A stretch of DNA of 64,000 nucleotides from Maledivibacter sp. (GCA_025210375.1 JAOASB010000010.1:47703-111702), one strand, 5' to 3'. Positions 1-8,784 are shown, counted from the stretch's first letter. Made by a program: numbers and translations. The notes: generated from the letters alone by a model not told the origin.

Positions 1-4
1 TATC

Positions 5-859
5 ATGCTTAATTCCTCTACGGGAATAGGATTTAATGAGATAAGCCTTGCCCACAGGACTCAGTTAGTGGCAAAAAGTAAAGGCCCAGTATACAGAATG
101 ATGCTTTGCCTTGGAGACAATATGAAATGGGAGGAAGTCTATAGCCGTTCCACCATTCAGCTTACTGCTGGGGAAGGAGTATTGTGCCAGATAGAGGAGA
201 CCACAGAAATCTGCCCCCATGGACCCGAGTTTAATTATCAATGGGTTCACATTTTGATACCCCCTGAAAAACTTGAAAACCTTCTTTCTTCTTTACCCGT
301 CGACAAAAATATTTTTCAATATGCATATAGAAATATTAAAATAAGCTATTTCAAACTGCCCCAAGAAAGCAAGGTGATTATTGAGCAGGCGGCACGCTGC
401 CCCTATAAGGGAGCAATCAAAAGAATGTATATAGAAAGCAAGCTGACAGAGCTTCTGGCAGTTTGTTTATATTCACTTATAGAAAAAAATCCTAGTGATG
501 CAAACACCATAAAGCTCTCACGGAGTGATTTAAACAGTATTCATAGGGCAAAGGAAATATTGGATAAAAGCATTTCTTCCGGTATATCCTTAGCAGCCCT
601 TGCACGATTTGTATGTCTGAATGAATCTAAGCTAAAAAGTGGTTTTAAACAAGTTTTCGGGATACCTGTATATACTTATCTTGTTAATAGAAGGATGGAA
701 AGGGCACGTATATTACTTGAATTTGATAACATGAGAGTTAAAGAGGTTGCCCATATGGTAGGATATGCCAACGGAAATAGCTTTTCTAAAGCTTTTCGCA
801 AAAAGTATGGATTCAATCCTAGTGATTGTCTAAATAGTGAAAAAAATGGATTTTTTTAA
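5..859 (+). CDS. AraC-family transcriptional regulator, possibly 5'-truncated by the window edge
   Basis: The C-terminal ~100 residues form a two-helix-turn-helix AraC domain: 'SLAALARFVCLNESKLKSGF' is the first HTH and 'VKEVAHMVGYANGNSFSKAF' the second, followed by the family-typical 'YGFNPSDC' end. The N-terminal ~170 residues resemble the effector region of PchR/YbtA-type regulators, which sense siderophores or iron status; that is family knowledge, not visible here. Only four bases precede the first ATG, so no ribosome binding site can be judged and the frame is open to the edge; the true start may lie upstream. A Fur-box promoter follows directly downstream, which fits an iron-linked role. 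Regulator class is confident; the iron link is inference. Confidence 0.85.
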   Translation: MLNSSTGIGFNEISLAHRTQLVAKSKGPVYRMMLCLGDNMKWEEVYSRSTIQLTAGEGVLCQIEETTEICPHGPEFNYQWVHILIPPEKLENLLSSLPVDKNIFQYAYRNIKISYFKLPQESKVIIEQAARCPYKGAIKRMYIESKLTELLAVCLYSLIEKNPSDANTIKLSRSDLNSIHRAKEILDKSISSGISLAALARFVCLNESKLKSGFKQVFGIPVYTYLVNRRMERARILLEFDNMRVKEVAHMVGYANGNSFSKAFRKKYGFNPSDCLNSEKNGFF

Positions 860-893
860 AGCCGATTGGAAAGATAAAAAACCTTTTTGAACG

Positions 894-922
894 TTAAGAT
901 ATTATTTTAAATATATTATAAT
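894..922 (+). promoter_or_regulatory. Promoter of the flavodoxin/ferredoxin gene
   Basis: A perfect -10 TATAAT lies at 917-922. A weak -35 (TTAAGA, 894-899) sits 17 bp upstream. The predicted start of transcription falls just before the Fur-like palindrome at 932-950. Confidence 0.5.
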
Positions 923-931
923 AGTGATATT

Positions 932-950
932 GATAATGAAATTCGTTATC
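932..950 (+). promoter_or_regulatory. Fur box (iron operator)
   Basis: GATAATGAAATTCGTTATC matches 16 of 19 positions of the classical Fur consensus GATAATGATAATCATTATC and is itself an inverted repeat. It lies just downstream of a TATAAT box and about 85 bp before the ATG at 1034, so Fur bound here would block transcription when iron is plentiful. Confidence 0.75.
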
Positions 951-1033
951 GACACCGCTATTTTTTTATGGCTATTTAAATAAGGAAGCTTTTATTAATA
1001 TAAAAAATAATCTTGAAGGAGAGGAATGTTAGT

Positions 1034-1915
1034 ATGAAAGTGGCAATTATTGTATTCAGCCCATCGGGTCATACACTCAAAGTATCTCAGCTGTTCAAAA
1101 AGGGATTTGAAGATAAAAATATAGAAGTGCAGTTTATTAATATTACGAAAAATGAAAAATATTTAAACAATAATGATGGGAGCAAGTATTTAGAGGCAGA
1201 ACTTCATGAGCATGATGTTATCCTCATAGGGGGCCCCGTATATGCTGGGCATGTTGAGAAAAATGTATTGAGATTAATTGAGCAGCTTCCCGAGGTGGGA
1301 GGCAAGTATGGAGGTCTTGCAGTTCCCTTTGTGACCTATGGAGGGGTACACAGCAGCATAGCTTTAGAAGAAATGGGAAGATATATAAAAAGAAAGAATA
1401 GAAAATCGATTTTAGGTGTAAAAATAGCTACAAAGCATACATTGACAGAGACTTTGTCCAATGTAATAAATGGAGAGAAACCAGGTGAGGTAGAGGAAAA
1501 AATCATAGATGAGGCCGTCCAGAAAATTATAAAACTAACAGAAGGTGATCACAAAAAAATAAAGGATGTGAGTAGGTCCTTTAAGTATTCAAAATTACCT
1601 GAAAGAATACTATTCAATCTTTTTAGTCAAGAGGCTTTTCATAAAAAATTCAAAGGGGTATCGATTGATAGTGAAAAGTGTATAGGCTGTAAAAAATGTG
1701 TATCAAATTGTCCTATTAATATGTTTGATTGCTCCAATGGTGTAATTAAAATGATACGGGATAAACAAGAATGTATTCTTTGCGGGGAATGTTACCATAA
1801 TTGTCCTGTGGGGGCAATAGATTATCCCTATATTGAAATGGCAAAGAAACGATTAAATGATGGAAATATTAAATTAGAAGAAAAGCAATCGGCGATTTAT
1901 CCCATGAGTATATGA
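1034..1915 (+). CDS. EFR1-family flavodoxin/ferredoxin fusion protein
   Basis: A 293-residue electron-transfer protein. The N-terminal ~150 residues are flavodoxin-like: 'FSPSGHT' is an FMN phosphate-binding loop and 'IGGPVYAGH' a second FMN contact. The C-terminus carries two 4Fe-4S motifs, 'CIGCKKCVSNCP' and 'CILCGECYHNCP'. This layout matches the EFR1 ferrodoxin family. Start: a TTG at 1013 is in frame, but the GAAGGAGAGG ribosome site overlaps it, so ATG 1034 is preferred. It is preceded by a Fur box, so it is probably induced on iron limitation, perhaps as a reductase in iron assimilation. The MBL-fold gene follows by 58 bp and may be co-transcribed. Confidence 0.85.
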   Translation: MKVAIIVFSPSGHTLKVSQLFKKGFEDKNIEVQFINITKNEKYLNNNDGSKYLEAELHEHDVILIGGPVYAGHVEKNVLRLIEQLPEVGGKYGGLAVPFVTYGGVHSSIALEEMGRYIKRKNRKSILGVKIATKHTLTETLSNVINGEKPGEVEEKIIDEAVQKIIKLTEGDHKKIKDVSRSFKYSKLPERILFNLFSQEAFHKKFKGVSIDSEKCIGCKKCVSNCPINMFDCSNGVIKMIRDKQECILCGECYHNCPVGAIDYPYIEMAKKRLNDGNIKLEEKQSAIYPMSI

Positions 1916-1973
1916 CTGAGTAGCCTATATAAATTCTTAATCTGAATAGTTAGAAAGAGAGAGGAGAGAAATA

Positions 1974-2711
1974 ATGGAAATAATCAACCTTAAATTAAGT
2001 GCCACAATGTGCTATCTTATTCCTGTTCAAAATAAGTACCTACTCGTGGATACGGGCTATGAAAAGGACAAAGAATTGTTTTATAAAAGATTGTCTGAGT
2101 TGGGTATTACAATTAAGGATATAGACTATGTTTTATTAACCCATTACCATGATGATCATTCGGGTTTAGTTAAGGAAATCAAATCCATGAATCCCTCCTG
2201 CAAAATTATTATGCATACTAAGGCCATACCTTTTCTTGAAAAGGGAAAAAATGATGTTACCAATTGCAAATACATCAATTGGAAGGTCGCTAGAATAGTA
2301 GAAATGTTTAGAAAGCTTAATAAAGAATGGGACTTTACTTTTCCACCCTATAAACCCCATAGTAATGATATCATTATTAAGGAAGAGACAGTACTAAATA
2401 AAATAGGGATAAATATTCCTGGCAAGATCATTTATACTCCAGGGCATACTGATGATTCAATAACCTTGTTACTTGATAATGGCCTTTGCTTTGTGGGGGA
2501 TGCCGCTGCCAATATGATGCAGCTTATGGGAGCAAAATACTGTGTTATACTTATTAGAGATTTAAAGCAATATTATAAGAGTTGGGAAAGTATTATTGAG
2601 AAAAATGCAAAAATGATATATCCTGGACACGGAAAATCATTCAGTGTAGAGAAACTGAAAAAAAATCTTTATAAAAATAAGTCAGAACAAATGGTATTGT
2701 CAAAAAGCTAA
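1974..2711 (+). CDS. MBL-fold metallo-hydrolase
   Basis: A 245-residue metallo-beta-lactamase-fold protein. The metal-binding signature 'LTHYHDDHSG' (HxHxDH) is near residue 56, 'TPGHTDDS' supplies a further His near 157, 'FVGDAA' the bridging Asp and 'YPGHG' the last His, so the two-metal site looks complete. The family hydrolyses thioesters, lactones, phosphodiesters and other substrates; the substrate cannot be told from sequence. A GAGAGGAGAG ribosome site precedes the ATG. It lies 58 bp after the Fur-controlled EFR1 gene. The composite terminator element at 2854-3048 lies about 140 bp downstream. Confidence 0.85.
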   Translation: MEIINLKLSATMCYLIPVQNKYLLVDTGYEKDKELFYKRLSELGITIKDIDYVLLTHYHDDHSGLVKEIKSMNPSCKIIMHTKAIPFLEKGKNDVTNCKYINWKVARIVEMFRKLNKEWDFTFPPYKPHSNDIIIKEETVLNKIGINIPGKIIYTPGHTDDSITLLLDNGLCFVGDAAANMMQLMGAKYCVILIRDLKQYYKSWESIIEKNAKMIYPGHGKSFSVEKLKKNLYKNKSEQMVLSKS

Positions 2712-2790
2712 CAATAAACAAATGAAGGAATTGATCCATGGATTCACACAAAAATTAGAAACTGCACAGGGGCGAAGGGTTATGTATGGT

Positions 2791-2835
2791 GATTTTTGAT
2801 ATGCATAAATTAAAGTTTTGACTGGAACCTCTATA
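2791..2835. repeat. MITE family 2, right half only
   Basis: A half copy matching the right arm of the 105-bp family (GATATGCATAAATTAAAG through CCTCTATA). It lies between the MBL gene and the terminator-nested 150-bp element. Confidence 0.5.
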
Positions 2836-2853
2836 CAAATTTTCATATAAAAA

Positions 2854-3048
2854 AGATCACTAGCCTTAGTGATCTCAGATTGTTGACAAGGTCAACAAGA
2901 TGGCAGGCTGCCTAAAAACCTGAAGTTCGAGGTGTGCTGAAAGCGAGAGGCCGCAGCGTATATAGACATACGTAAGGGTTCTTGCTTGAAGCAACAACGA
3001 AGAAATTCGGGTTTTTAGGTAGCCTTAGCTCACTAGTCTTAGTGATCT
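2854..3048 (+). repeat. Terminator-nested 150-bp element, copy 1
   Basis: A 150-bp unit (2876-3025, beginning CAGATT and ending AGCCT) lies between two near-identical terminator hairpins. The left is AGATCACTA-gcct-TAGTGATCT (2854-2875); the right is AGCTCACTA-gtct-TAGTGATCT (3027-3048), followed by a T-run. Copies 2 and 3 (24181-24330, 55469-55618) are the same length but flanked by different, locus-specific hairpin pairs. The element lies between convergent genes (MBL hydrolase and amine oxidase), so the hairpins probably act as a bidirectional terminator. The duplicated hairpin may be a target-site duplication. Confidence 0.8.
2906..3024 (+). ncRNA. Putative 119-nt structured RNA core, copy 1
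   Basis: The outer helix pairs GGCTGCCTAAAAACC (2906 on) with the 3' arm GGGTTTTTAGGTAGCC ending at 3024. Inside, AAGCGAG pairs with CTTGCTT, and CGTAT closes a hairpin with ATACG. Where this copy has G/C in the internal helix, the other copies have C/G, a compensatory change. A G-U pair in that helix would be A-C on the other strand, so the RNA is most likely read from the + strand. No ORF, no Rfam family I recognise; expression is unproven. Confidence 0.45.
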
Positions 3049-3108
3049 TTTTAGCCTGTGAATCCTAATTCAGTAGTAAGAATATATAATTCAAATATTT
3101 ATTATGCT

Positions 3109-4890
3109 TTATTTAGCAGGGTTACTTTTATTCCCATTTGGATTTTTGATAAAATCAATTGCGATTTGATTAGCTGCCTTCATACCTGTATTTAGTGCGC
3201 CTTGCATCCAACCATGACTAGGGGAAATATGTTCTCCTGCAAAGACTAGTTTTCCATTATATTCTGGGAGAGACATCACATAGGCAAAAAGTTTTCTTTG
3301 TTCGGGACTAAAATAGCAGAAAGCTCCTTTAAAGGCCTCTTCCTTATACCACTCAATACTTTTAAAGTCATCAACAATAGAATCTATATATTTGCTGTTT
3401 AGACCATGTACTGCTGATACTTGGTCCTTTATTTCTCTAAACCTTCTCGTATTATTTATATTACCTAAACGAATAGCATCTTGAGTAAAATTATAGGAAG
3501 CCAAAAGAACTCCAGGCTCATTAGGAGAAGCTCCAGGTATGAGACCCCAATTATCTATGGGAGATTCACAACAATATGGTTTCGTATTATTAGAATTACA
3601 AATTGCCATTGCATGATCTGATGGATACCAAATAGACGAAATAGGAAGGTCTGTATATGAACCTCCCCCCACTATACCTTGCTTTTCCCAAAAACGATTT
3701 TTACATAGAAATAAAGCCTTTTGAGCATTAGAATAGGTGGCTTCCTTGATGGCTTGCATTTTCATCGTACTAAACAAAGGATTTACATTTACATTTCTAA
3801 GGGTGGAGTAGGGAATTGCACATACAACGTAATCAAATTCTTCAAACCCATTATGATTACAATACTTATCACTATATTGTAAAGTTACTTTGTCCCTATC
3901 AAGGGAGTAATTTATACTATTAATCCATGTACCGCTTTTCCACTCCACTTTGCCTAATGCTTCCTTTGGTATATGATCATAATCTTTGGGATCTATAGAC
4001 ATTAGGGATTGATAGAAGCCTAGGGGAAGATTAAATGTACCATTAACAATCTCGTAGGGTGAAGAAAAAGAAACTGGATATTCTTCCTGTAATATTTCTA
4101 TATAGCTGTTGTAATAAAAGGAACCGGCTAAAGGTGCGATGGAACTTATCAGATTTATTGCTTCTTGACTTAGTCCCATAACCTCCATGACTTGACGAAT
4201 ATTTAGTCCCGTCCAGTAGAGAAGACTTTTACTATAGCGGGGTAAAATTTGTAGGATTTCCTTTCTCACCATAGGGCTTAGCATATACAATGGTGTAAGT
4301 AGCCCATATAGAATTAGCTCTTGCCAAGAAGCGTTTCTTTCCCAAGGGGTTAGGTTGAACTGGGGATAAATTTTTTCCTTTACATTTTTACCCTCAGAGT
4401 AATTTCTCACTCTTATATTACGGACATAGATAAAAGCATTTTCATTAACTTGTACAAAGGGTCTGGTATTAAGATGGAACTTATTAATATAGTGCCATGT
4501 AGTTTCATGGCTAACGGGAATACGCATGGGGCCAAGTTCCCCATAGAGGTTTCTTTTCTTATCAAAAAAATATGTATAAACCCTGCCACCGACTCTATCC
4601 TTTAGGGCATCATATACTGTTATATCACATCCTAGTTTTCTAAGCTCGTAGGCGGATGCTAAACCGGCAAGCCCCCCACCAATAATACCGATGTTCATTC
4701 CCTTAAGTGAACCGGGAGCTAGAATGGTAGTGATTTCTGCAGGTGGACTTAGGGTCTCTATGATATTATTATAATCCTCCAACCTATTAGCCGTAGCTAA
4801 AGCCACCTTCAACAAAAAATGTCTTTGATTATCCGTTGGATTTACTGGAGGAATGGTTGGACAGAGATATTTAGAATAATAGTTATACAT
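3109..4890 (-). CDS. Flavin-dependent amine oxidase
   Basis: A 593-residue FAD enzyme of the monoamine oxidase / L-amino-acid oxidase / tryptophan 2-monooxygenase superfamily. 'IGIIGGGLAGLASAYEL' near residue 70 is the dinucleotide-binding motif, followed by 'GGRVYTY' and 'GELGPMRIP' typical of the family; 'LVFAGEHISPSHGWMQGA' near the C-terminus is the second FAD motif. About 65 residues precede the FAD motif, as in L-amino-acid oxidases. No signal peptide or membrane segment is seen. Start: TTG 4896 is one codon from the GGGAG ribosome site, whereas ATG 4890 is correctly spaced. It probably oxidises an amino acid or amine; the substrate is unknown. Confidence 0.85.
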   Translation of the reverse strand: MYNYYSKYLCPTIPPVNPTDNQRHFLLKVALATANRLEDYNNIIETLSPPAEITTILAPGSLKGMNIGIIGGGLAGLASAYELRKLGCDITVYDALKDRVGGRVYTYFFDKKRNLYGELGPMRIPVSHETTWHYINKFHLNTRPFVQVNENAFIYVRNIRVRNYSEGKNVKEKIYPQFNLTPWERNASWQELILYGLLTPLYMLSPMVRKEILQILPRYSKSLLYWTGLNIRQVMEVMGLSQEAINLISSIAPLAGSFYYNSYIEILQEEYPVSFSSPYEIVNGTFNLPLGFYQSLMSIDPKDYDHIPKEALGKVEWKSGTWINSINYSLDRDKVTLQYSDKYCNHNGFEEFDYVVCAIPYSTLRNVNVNPLFSTMKMQAIKEATYSNAQKALFLCKNRFWEKQGIVGGGSYTDLPISSIWYPSDHAMAICNSNNTKPYCCESPIDNWGLIPGASPNEPGVLLASYNFTQDAIRLGNINNTRRFREIKDQVSAVHGLNSKYIDSIVDDFKSIEWYKEEAFKGAFCYFSPEQRKLFAYVMSLPEYNGKLVFAGEHISPSHGWMQGALNTGMKAANQIAIDFIKNPNGNKSNPAK

Positions 4891-4981
4891 ATGCAATCTC
4901 CCTTTGTTTAAAATGAATTATATTTAACAGAACATCTTAATTCAAATATATTATAAAGTTTAGCTAATATTCTAAAAAAAT

Positions 4982-5043
4982 GGGGTAAGGGTTGAAAAGT
5001 TGAATTAGCATGGTGTGCAATTCAACTTTTCAACCCTTACCCC
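4982..5043. terminator. Long perfect palindrome acting as terminator (copy 1)
   Basis: A perfect 25-bp inverted repeat, arms 4982-5006 and 5019-5043, with a 12-nt loop. It sits 14 bp beyond the stop of the GNAT gene and before the amine oxidase start. A near-identical hairpin occurs at 11014-11073, so it is also a repeat. Confidence 0.75.
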
Positions 5044-5056
5044 TTGTTTTCCCTGT

Positions 5057-6154
5057 TTATTGGAAGTTCAGATTTGCAGGCCATATAAAGTTAAGTGGAA
5101 ATAGTGCATCTAAAATTTCATTTTCTTTATTTGCATGTTCAAATAATAATCTGTTAAGGTCATCTAAACTATGGATATTTAATTCATTTTCTTTGTAGTT
5201 TATTTTGTAAATGCCATCTTCTTCTACACATATTAGTTCATGAGGTATATTACCATCTATATATTGAGATATGTATTTATGCAGTTTCTTCATCATTTGT
5301 TCAAAATTTATTACCTTTACGGTTCCACGAAGATAATCCAATTTTCTTTCATCATATTCTTCTAATTGGTTTATATGATCCTTTACATGGACATAGTATC
5401 TGATATATTTTAGGGAGTATTCCTTAGCCATATGACTTAGTAAATCATAAACATATTTATTTGGCATGGATAATTCTATTATTTGGCCCCAGCTTTCCTC
5501 TTCATCTATAATTCTTAGAACTATATAACCAATGAATTCACCATTCTTTTTCACGATCAATTTCTTATAACTATAATTTCCCCAAGGAATTGTGGCCGAT
5601 TCCAATAATATTTCAAAATTTTCTTTAGTCCTATAAAATCTAGTACTATTCTGATTGTATCTTTTTAACATTTCATATAAGTATTTGTCATTGTAATCAT
5701 TTATAGATAGCTGTAAACCAATATCCTTAGGTATAATATCATATCTATAGAAACATTTTACTTCCGTAGCCATTCTTCTTGTATAAAGGGTCCTATTACC
5801 GGAAATTAGGAGGATATCAACACCCTTAGCATATAATTGCTTTTCAACATGATCCAATATCTTAGATGAATAACCTTTTCTTTCATAATCTGGGTCAGTA
5901 CAAACAGCACCTATAGATGCAGATTTTAAAACTACGCCTTCAACAAGTATTTCTTGAATTAGAAAATTTACAGCAGATACTATTTTTCCTTCTTCCTTTA
6001 TCACAATTATATTATCAATATTTTCACGGCTTAATAGAAGAGGAAATTCTTGCTGCATAGTTGGAGCATGTCCCCGTTTTATCCTAAACACGTTATTAAT
6101 ATGATCTATAACATCATCAAATTCTGATAACTTTGCAGCTCTAGGTTCTGACAT
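5057..6154 (-). CDS. GNAT-family N-acetyltransferase
   Basis: A 365-residue protein with an N-terminal GNAT fold. 'SIGAVCTDPDYERKGYSSKI' around residues 81-100 is motif A, the acetyl-CoA pyrophosphate-binding loop (expected R/Q-x-x-G-x-G/A). The remaining ~220 residues form a second region without a clear motif; its length and layout recall two-domain acetyltransferases of the Eis/sterol-carrier type, an inference from architecture. A GGAGTG ribosome site lies just before the ATG. It ends at the 25-bp palindromic terminator (4982-5043). Substrate unknown. Confidence 0.75.
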   Translation of the reverse strand: MSEPRAAKLSEFDDVIDHINNVFRIKRGHAPTMQQEFPLLLSRENIDNIIVIKEEGKIVSAVNFLIQEILVEGVVLKSASIGAVCTDPDYERKGYSSKILDHVEKQLYAKGVDILLISGNRTLYTRRMATEVKCFYRYDIIPKDIGLQLSINDYNDKYLYEMLKRYNQNSTRFYRTKENFEILLESATIPWGNYSYKKLIVKKNGEFIGYIVLRIIDEEESWGQIIELSMPNKYVYDLLSHMAKEYSLKYIRYYVHVKDHINQLEEYDERKLDYLRGTVKVINFEQMMKKLHKYISQYIDGNIPHELICVEEDGIYKINYKENELNIHSLDDLNRLLFEHANKENEILDALFPLNFIWPANLNFQ

Positions 6155-6200
6155 TATTTCACTCCTTTAAAAAGTTAAATATAATATTTATTAACAACTT

Positions 6201-6305
6201 AACAAATTGCATAATTATTTTCTATAAAAACCATCTACTACATGTAGTTTTAGAATCCTTGAAGCTATACCATCAAATATGCTTATATTTTAATTAATCA
6301 AATCA
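6201..6305. repeat. MITE family 1, truncated copy
   Basis: It begins AACAAATTGCATAATTATTT and follows the family through CCATCTACTACATGTAG and CATCAAATATGCTTATA, then stops. It is joined directly to the right end of a family 2 element (6305-6327), so one repeat seems to have inserted in or recombined with the other. Confidence 0.65.
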
Positions 6306-6327
6306 AAGTTTTGACTGGAATCTCTAT
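6305..6327. repeat. MITE family 2, right-end fragment
   Basis: AAGTTTTGACTGGAATCTCTATA matches the right terminal inverted repeat of the 105-bp family, fused to the truncated family 1 copy. Confidence 0.45.
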
Positions 6328-6421
6328 AAGATTCTACCATAAAACATTATAAAAGATATAATCAATTGTGGCATTATAAGAAAAATTAATAGGTTGCTAG
6401 AGTAGTATAGATAAAATTTAT

Positions 6422-6450
6422 TTGATTAGAAAATATTACGATATTATAAT
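6422..6450 (+). promoter_or_regulatory. Promoter of the carbohydrate ABC operon
   Basis: TTGATT (6422-6427) and a perfect TATAAT (6445-6450) are separated by exactly 17 bp, about 70 bp before the start of the binding-protein gene. It fits a housekeeping sigma-A promoter. No operator palindrome is evident nearby. Confidence 0.6.
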
Positions 6451-6518
6451 TAGTATGCTGAACTAAAGCAAAGAAAATAATTCCAAAACTAAATGAACTA
6501 TTGAAAGGAGAATATCAA

Positions 6519-7832
6519 ATGAAAAAAGGGACTTTAGCAAAATTGATATCGGTTTGTATTATATTATCAATGTTATTTGTTACTGCGTGTTCTGAACAAA
6601 AGAAACAAGAAGCACAGGGGACGGATATTTCTAATACAGACGGAGGAAAGAAAATAACGGTTTTATTACCGGCACCATACCAATCCATTGTTGGATTTAT
6701 TGAAAAAGAAACAAGAGAATTTGAAAAAGAAACCGGTATTGAAGTTGAACTAATTAACATGGCATGGGATAAAGTAGCAGATCGTGCAATCAATGAATTA
6801 ACCACTGGGGGAAGTACCTATGATGTAATCGAATTTGATAATGCGTGGGTTGCAAGATTCATCGCAAATGATTGGGTTGAATGTTTAGATGAGTATGTTT
6901 CTGACGAGGTTCGTGAAGAGTTAATCCCTGGACTAAGAGAAAAATTCTCTGGAAGTGGAAAACTATATGGTATTCCTTGGCACAATGATACTAGATTCTT
7001 CATGTACAATAAGAAAATGCTTGATGAAGCGGGGATATCTGAGTCTCCTAAAACATGGGCGGAATTGGAAGAACAGTCTAAACTTTTAAAGGAAAAAGGA
7101 TTAGCTCAATATGGATATATTGATTCCTATATGCAAGCACAATCGGGGTCAAATCAAATTATTTTCCTTACATATTCCTTTGGGGGTAAATTCTTTGATG
7201 ATAAAGGTAATCCAATTATGGCAACAGATCCAGGAGTGAAAAAGGCATTTGAATTCATGGTAAGAGGGATAAATGATAGTAAAATTATTGATCCTGCTTC
7301 TTTAACATCGGATTATGAGTCTATATCTAATGTATTTAATATGGGTAACACTGCCTTTTATCTACAGGCACATCCAAACTCATATAAATTAGGAAATGAT
7401 CCAGAGAACTCAAAGGTTGTTGGAGATATTGCTATTGCCGATTATTCACCTTCAATAGAAGGAGGGGCTCAAGTATGCTTAACTTTACCGGAAGCCATGG
7501 CAATTCCTAAAACAAGTAAAAATAAAGAAGAAGCGTGGAAGTATATAGAATATATGACTAGTAAGGCACTAGATAAGCAAAGGGCAAAGGAAATAGGAAC
7601 TCTTCCTATTTATACAGAATTATTTGATGATCAAGAATTACTTGAGCTTTATCCTCATTGGAAGAGCTTTGGAAAACAAATCATTTCATCAAGAGGGCTA
7701 CCTGATTTACTTTGGTATGATGAATTTTCAAATATTCTATCAACGGAAACTCAAAGAATATTAACAAATCAAGTATCTATTGAAGAGGGTCTTAAGCAAA
7801 TACAAGATAAATGTATTGAAGCAATGAAATAA
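6519..7832 (+). CDS. ABC transporter sugar-binding lipoprotein
   Basis: A 437-residue extracellular solute-binding protein of the carbohydrate family 1 type. The signal sequence ends in a lipobox VTAC, so Cys24 would be lipidated and the protein anchored outside the membrane. 'VELINMAWDKVADRAINELT', 'YGIPWHNDTRFFMYNKKMLD' and 'AMAIPKTSKNKEEAWKYIEY' are typical of the family. Start: a TTG at 6501 is in frame but GAAAGGAG overlaps it; ATG 6519 has correct spacing. It begins a four-gene operon with two permeases and a Gfo/Idh/MocA dehydrogenase, so the substrate is probably a sugar, polyol or inositol-like compound. No cognate ATPase is present. Confidence 0.9.
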   Translation: MKKGTLAKLISVCIILSMLFVTACSEQKKQEAQGTDISNTDGGKKITVLLPAPYQSIVGFIEKETREFEKETGIEVELINMAWDKVADRAINELTTGGSTYDVIEFDNAWVARFIANDWVECLDEYVSDEVREELIPGLREKFSGSGKLYGIPWHNDTRFFMYNKKMLDEAGISESPKTWAELEEQSKLLKEKGLAQYGYIDSYMQAQSGSNQIIFLTYSFGGKFFDDKGNPIMATDPGVKKAFEFMVRGINDSKIIDPASLTSDYESISNVFNMGNTAFYLQAHPNSYKLGNDPENSKVVGDIAIADYSPSIEGGAQVCLTLPEAMAIPKTSKNKEEAWKYIEYMTSKALDKQRAKEIGTLPIYTELFDDQELLELYPHWKSFGKQIISSRGLPDLLWYDEFSNILSTETQRILTNQVSIEEGLKQIQDKCIEAMK

Positions 7833-7899
7833 TATTAAAATCTAAATGTTTTTAAGCTTTAATGCTTTCTATTTATGATGGAGTGGGAGGGAGACCGAT

Positions 7900-8784
7900 A
7901 TGAAGAGTAAAAACCAGTTTGCACGCCTTTTAATAACCCCTAGTGTACTGATAATATTTGGAGTATTGGTTTTCCCAATACTCTATTCTATTTTTATAAG
8001 CTTACACGAAATTAAATTTGCCCCAAAAAGTTACGATTTTGTAGGACTAAAAAACTATATAAATATGTTTTCAGATAGTTATTTTAAAAGTGCAGGCATG
8101 TTAACCGTGCTTTTTGCTATTATTACCGTAGGAATTCAGATCGTTTTAGGAATTATAACTGCCCTTGTTTTAAACCAAGATTTTAAAGGAAGAAGAATTG
8201 TCCGTGGTATTATAATACTTCCTTGGGCATTACCAACAGTTGTAAATGCAGTTATGTGGAAGTGGATCTTTAATGCAGACTATGGAATATTAAATGCATT
8301 AATGGTAAAATTCAATTTAATAGAAGAATATCAGGTATGGTTAGGCAAACCATTTTCTGCTTTTATATGTATTGCCATAGCTAATATATGGAAAGAAACG
8401 CCCTATGTTGTGATATTGACCATTGCTGCACTATCAAATATTCCTAGGCAGTTGTATGAAGCAGCGGAGATTGATGGGGCATCATCGTGTAAATCCTTTT
8501 GGAATGTTACTTTTCCCCTAATTAAACCTGTTGTTTTAATCATAGCTATCACACAGACAATTTGGGCTTTGAAATCCTTTGACCTGAGCTATATTATGAC
8601 TTCTGGAGGTCCAGCGGGGAGTACAGAATTTTTATCATTGTACATTCATAAAAATAGCTTCAAGTTTCAAAAATTCGGATATGGTTCCGCAATGGCTTAC
8701 ATGCTATCTATGATTTCCTTTGGACTTACTTATGCATATGTCAAAATATTTATGGGCAAAAAAGAAAGTGTGATGGATTCATGA
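7900..8784 (+). CDS. Carbohydrate ABC transporter permease (MalF/UgpA type)
   Basis: A 294-residue inner-membrane permease with about six transmembrane segments. 'EAAEIDGASSCKSFWNVTFP' from residue 187 is the EAA loop that contacts the ATPase. 'YVVILTIAALSNIPRQLYEA' before it is typical of MalF/UgpA-like subunits. GGGAGGGAG precedes the ATG. It overlaps the next permease by 4 bp (ATGA), so the two are translationally coupled. It forms a heterodimer with the 8781-9647 product; energy would come from a shared MsmX/UgpC-type ATPase elsewhere (inference). Confidence 0.9.
   Translation: MKSKNQFARLLITPSVLIIFGVLVFPILYSIFISLHEIKFAPKSYDFVGLKNYINMFSDSYFKSAGMLTVLFAIITVGIQIVLGIITALVLNQDFKGRRIVRGIIILPWALPTVVNAVMWKWIFNADYGILNALMVKFNLIEEYQVWLGKPFSAFICIAIANIWKETPYVVILTIAALSNIPRQLYEAAEIDGASSCKSFWNVTFPLIKPVVLIIAITQTIWALKSFDLSYIMTSGGPAGSTEFLSLYIHKNSFKFQKFGYGSAMAYMLSMISFGLTYAYVKIFMGKKESVMDS

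Noticed and set aside
2876..2900. TTGACA as a -35 promoter in the 150-bp unit
   Set aside because: No matching -10 at the right distance, and copy 2 has lost the TTGACA while keeping the length.
2906..3024. tRNA-like T-loop (GTTCGAGG) in the 119-nt core
   Set aside because: No acceptor stem, anticodon arm or CCA; the resemblance is a short GTTCGA only.
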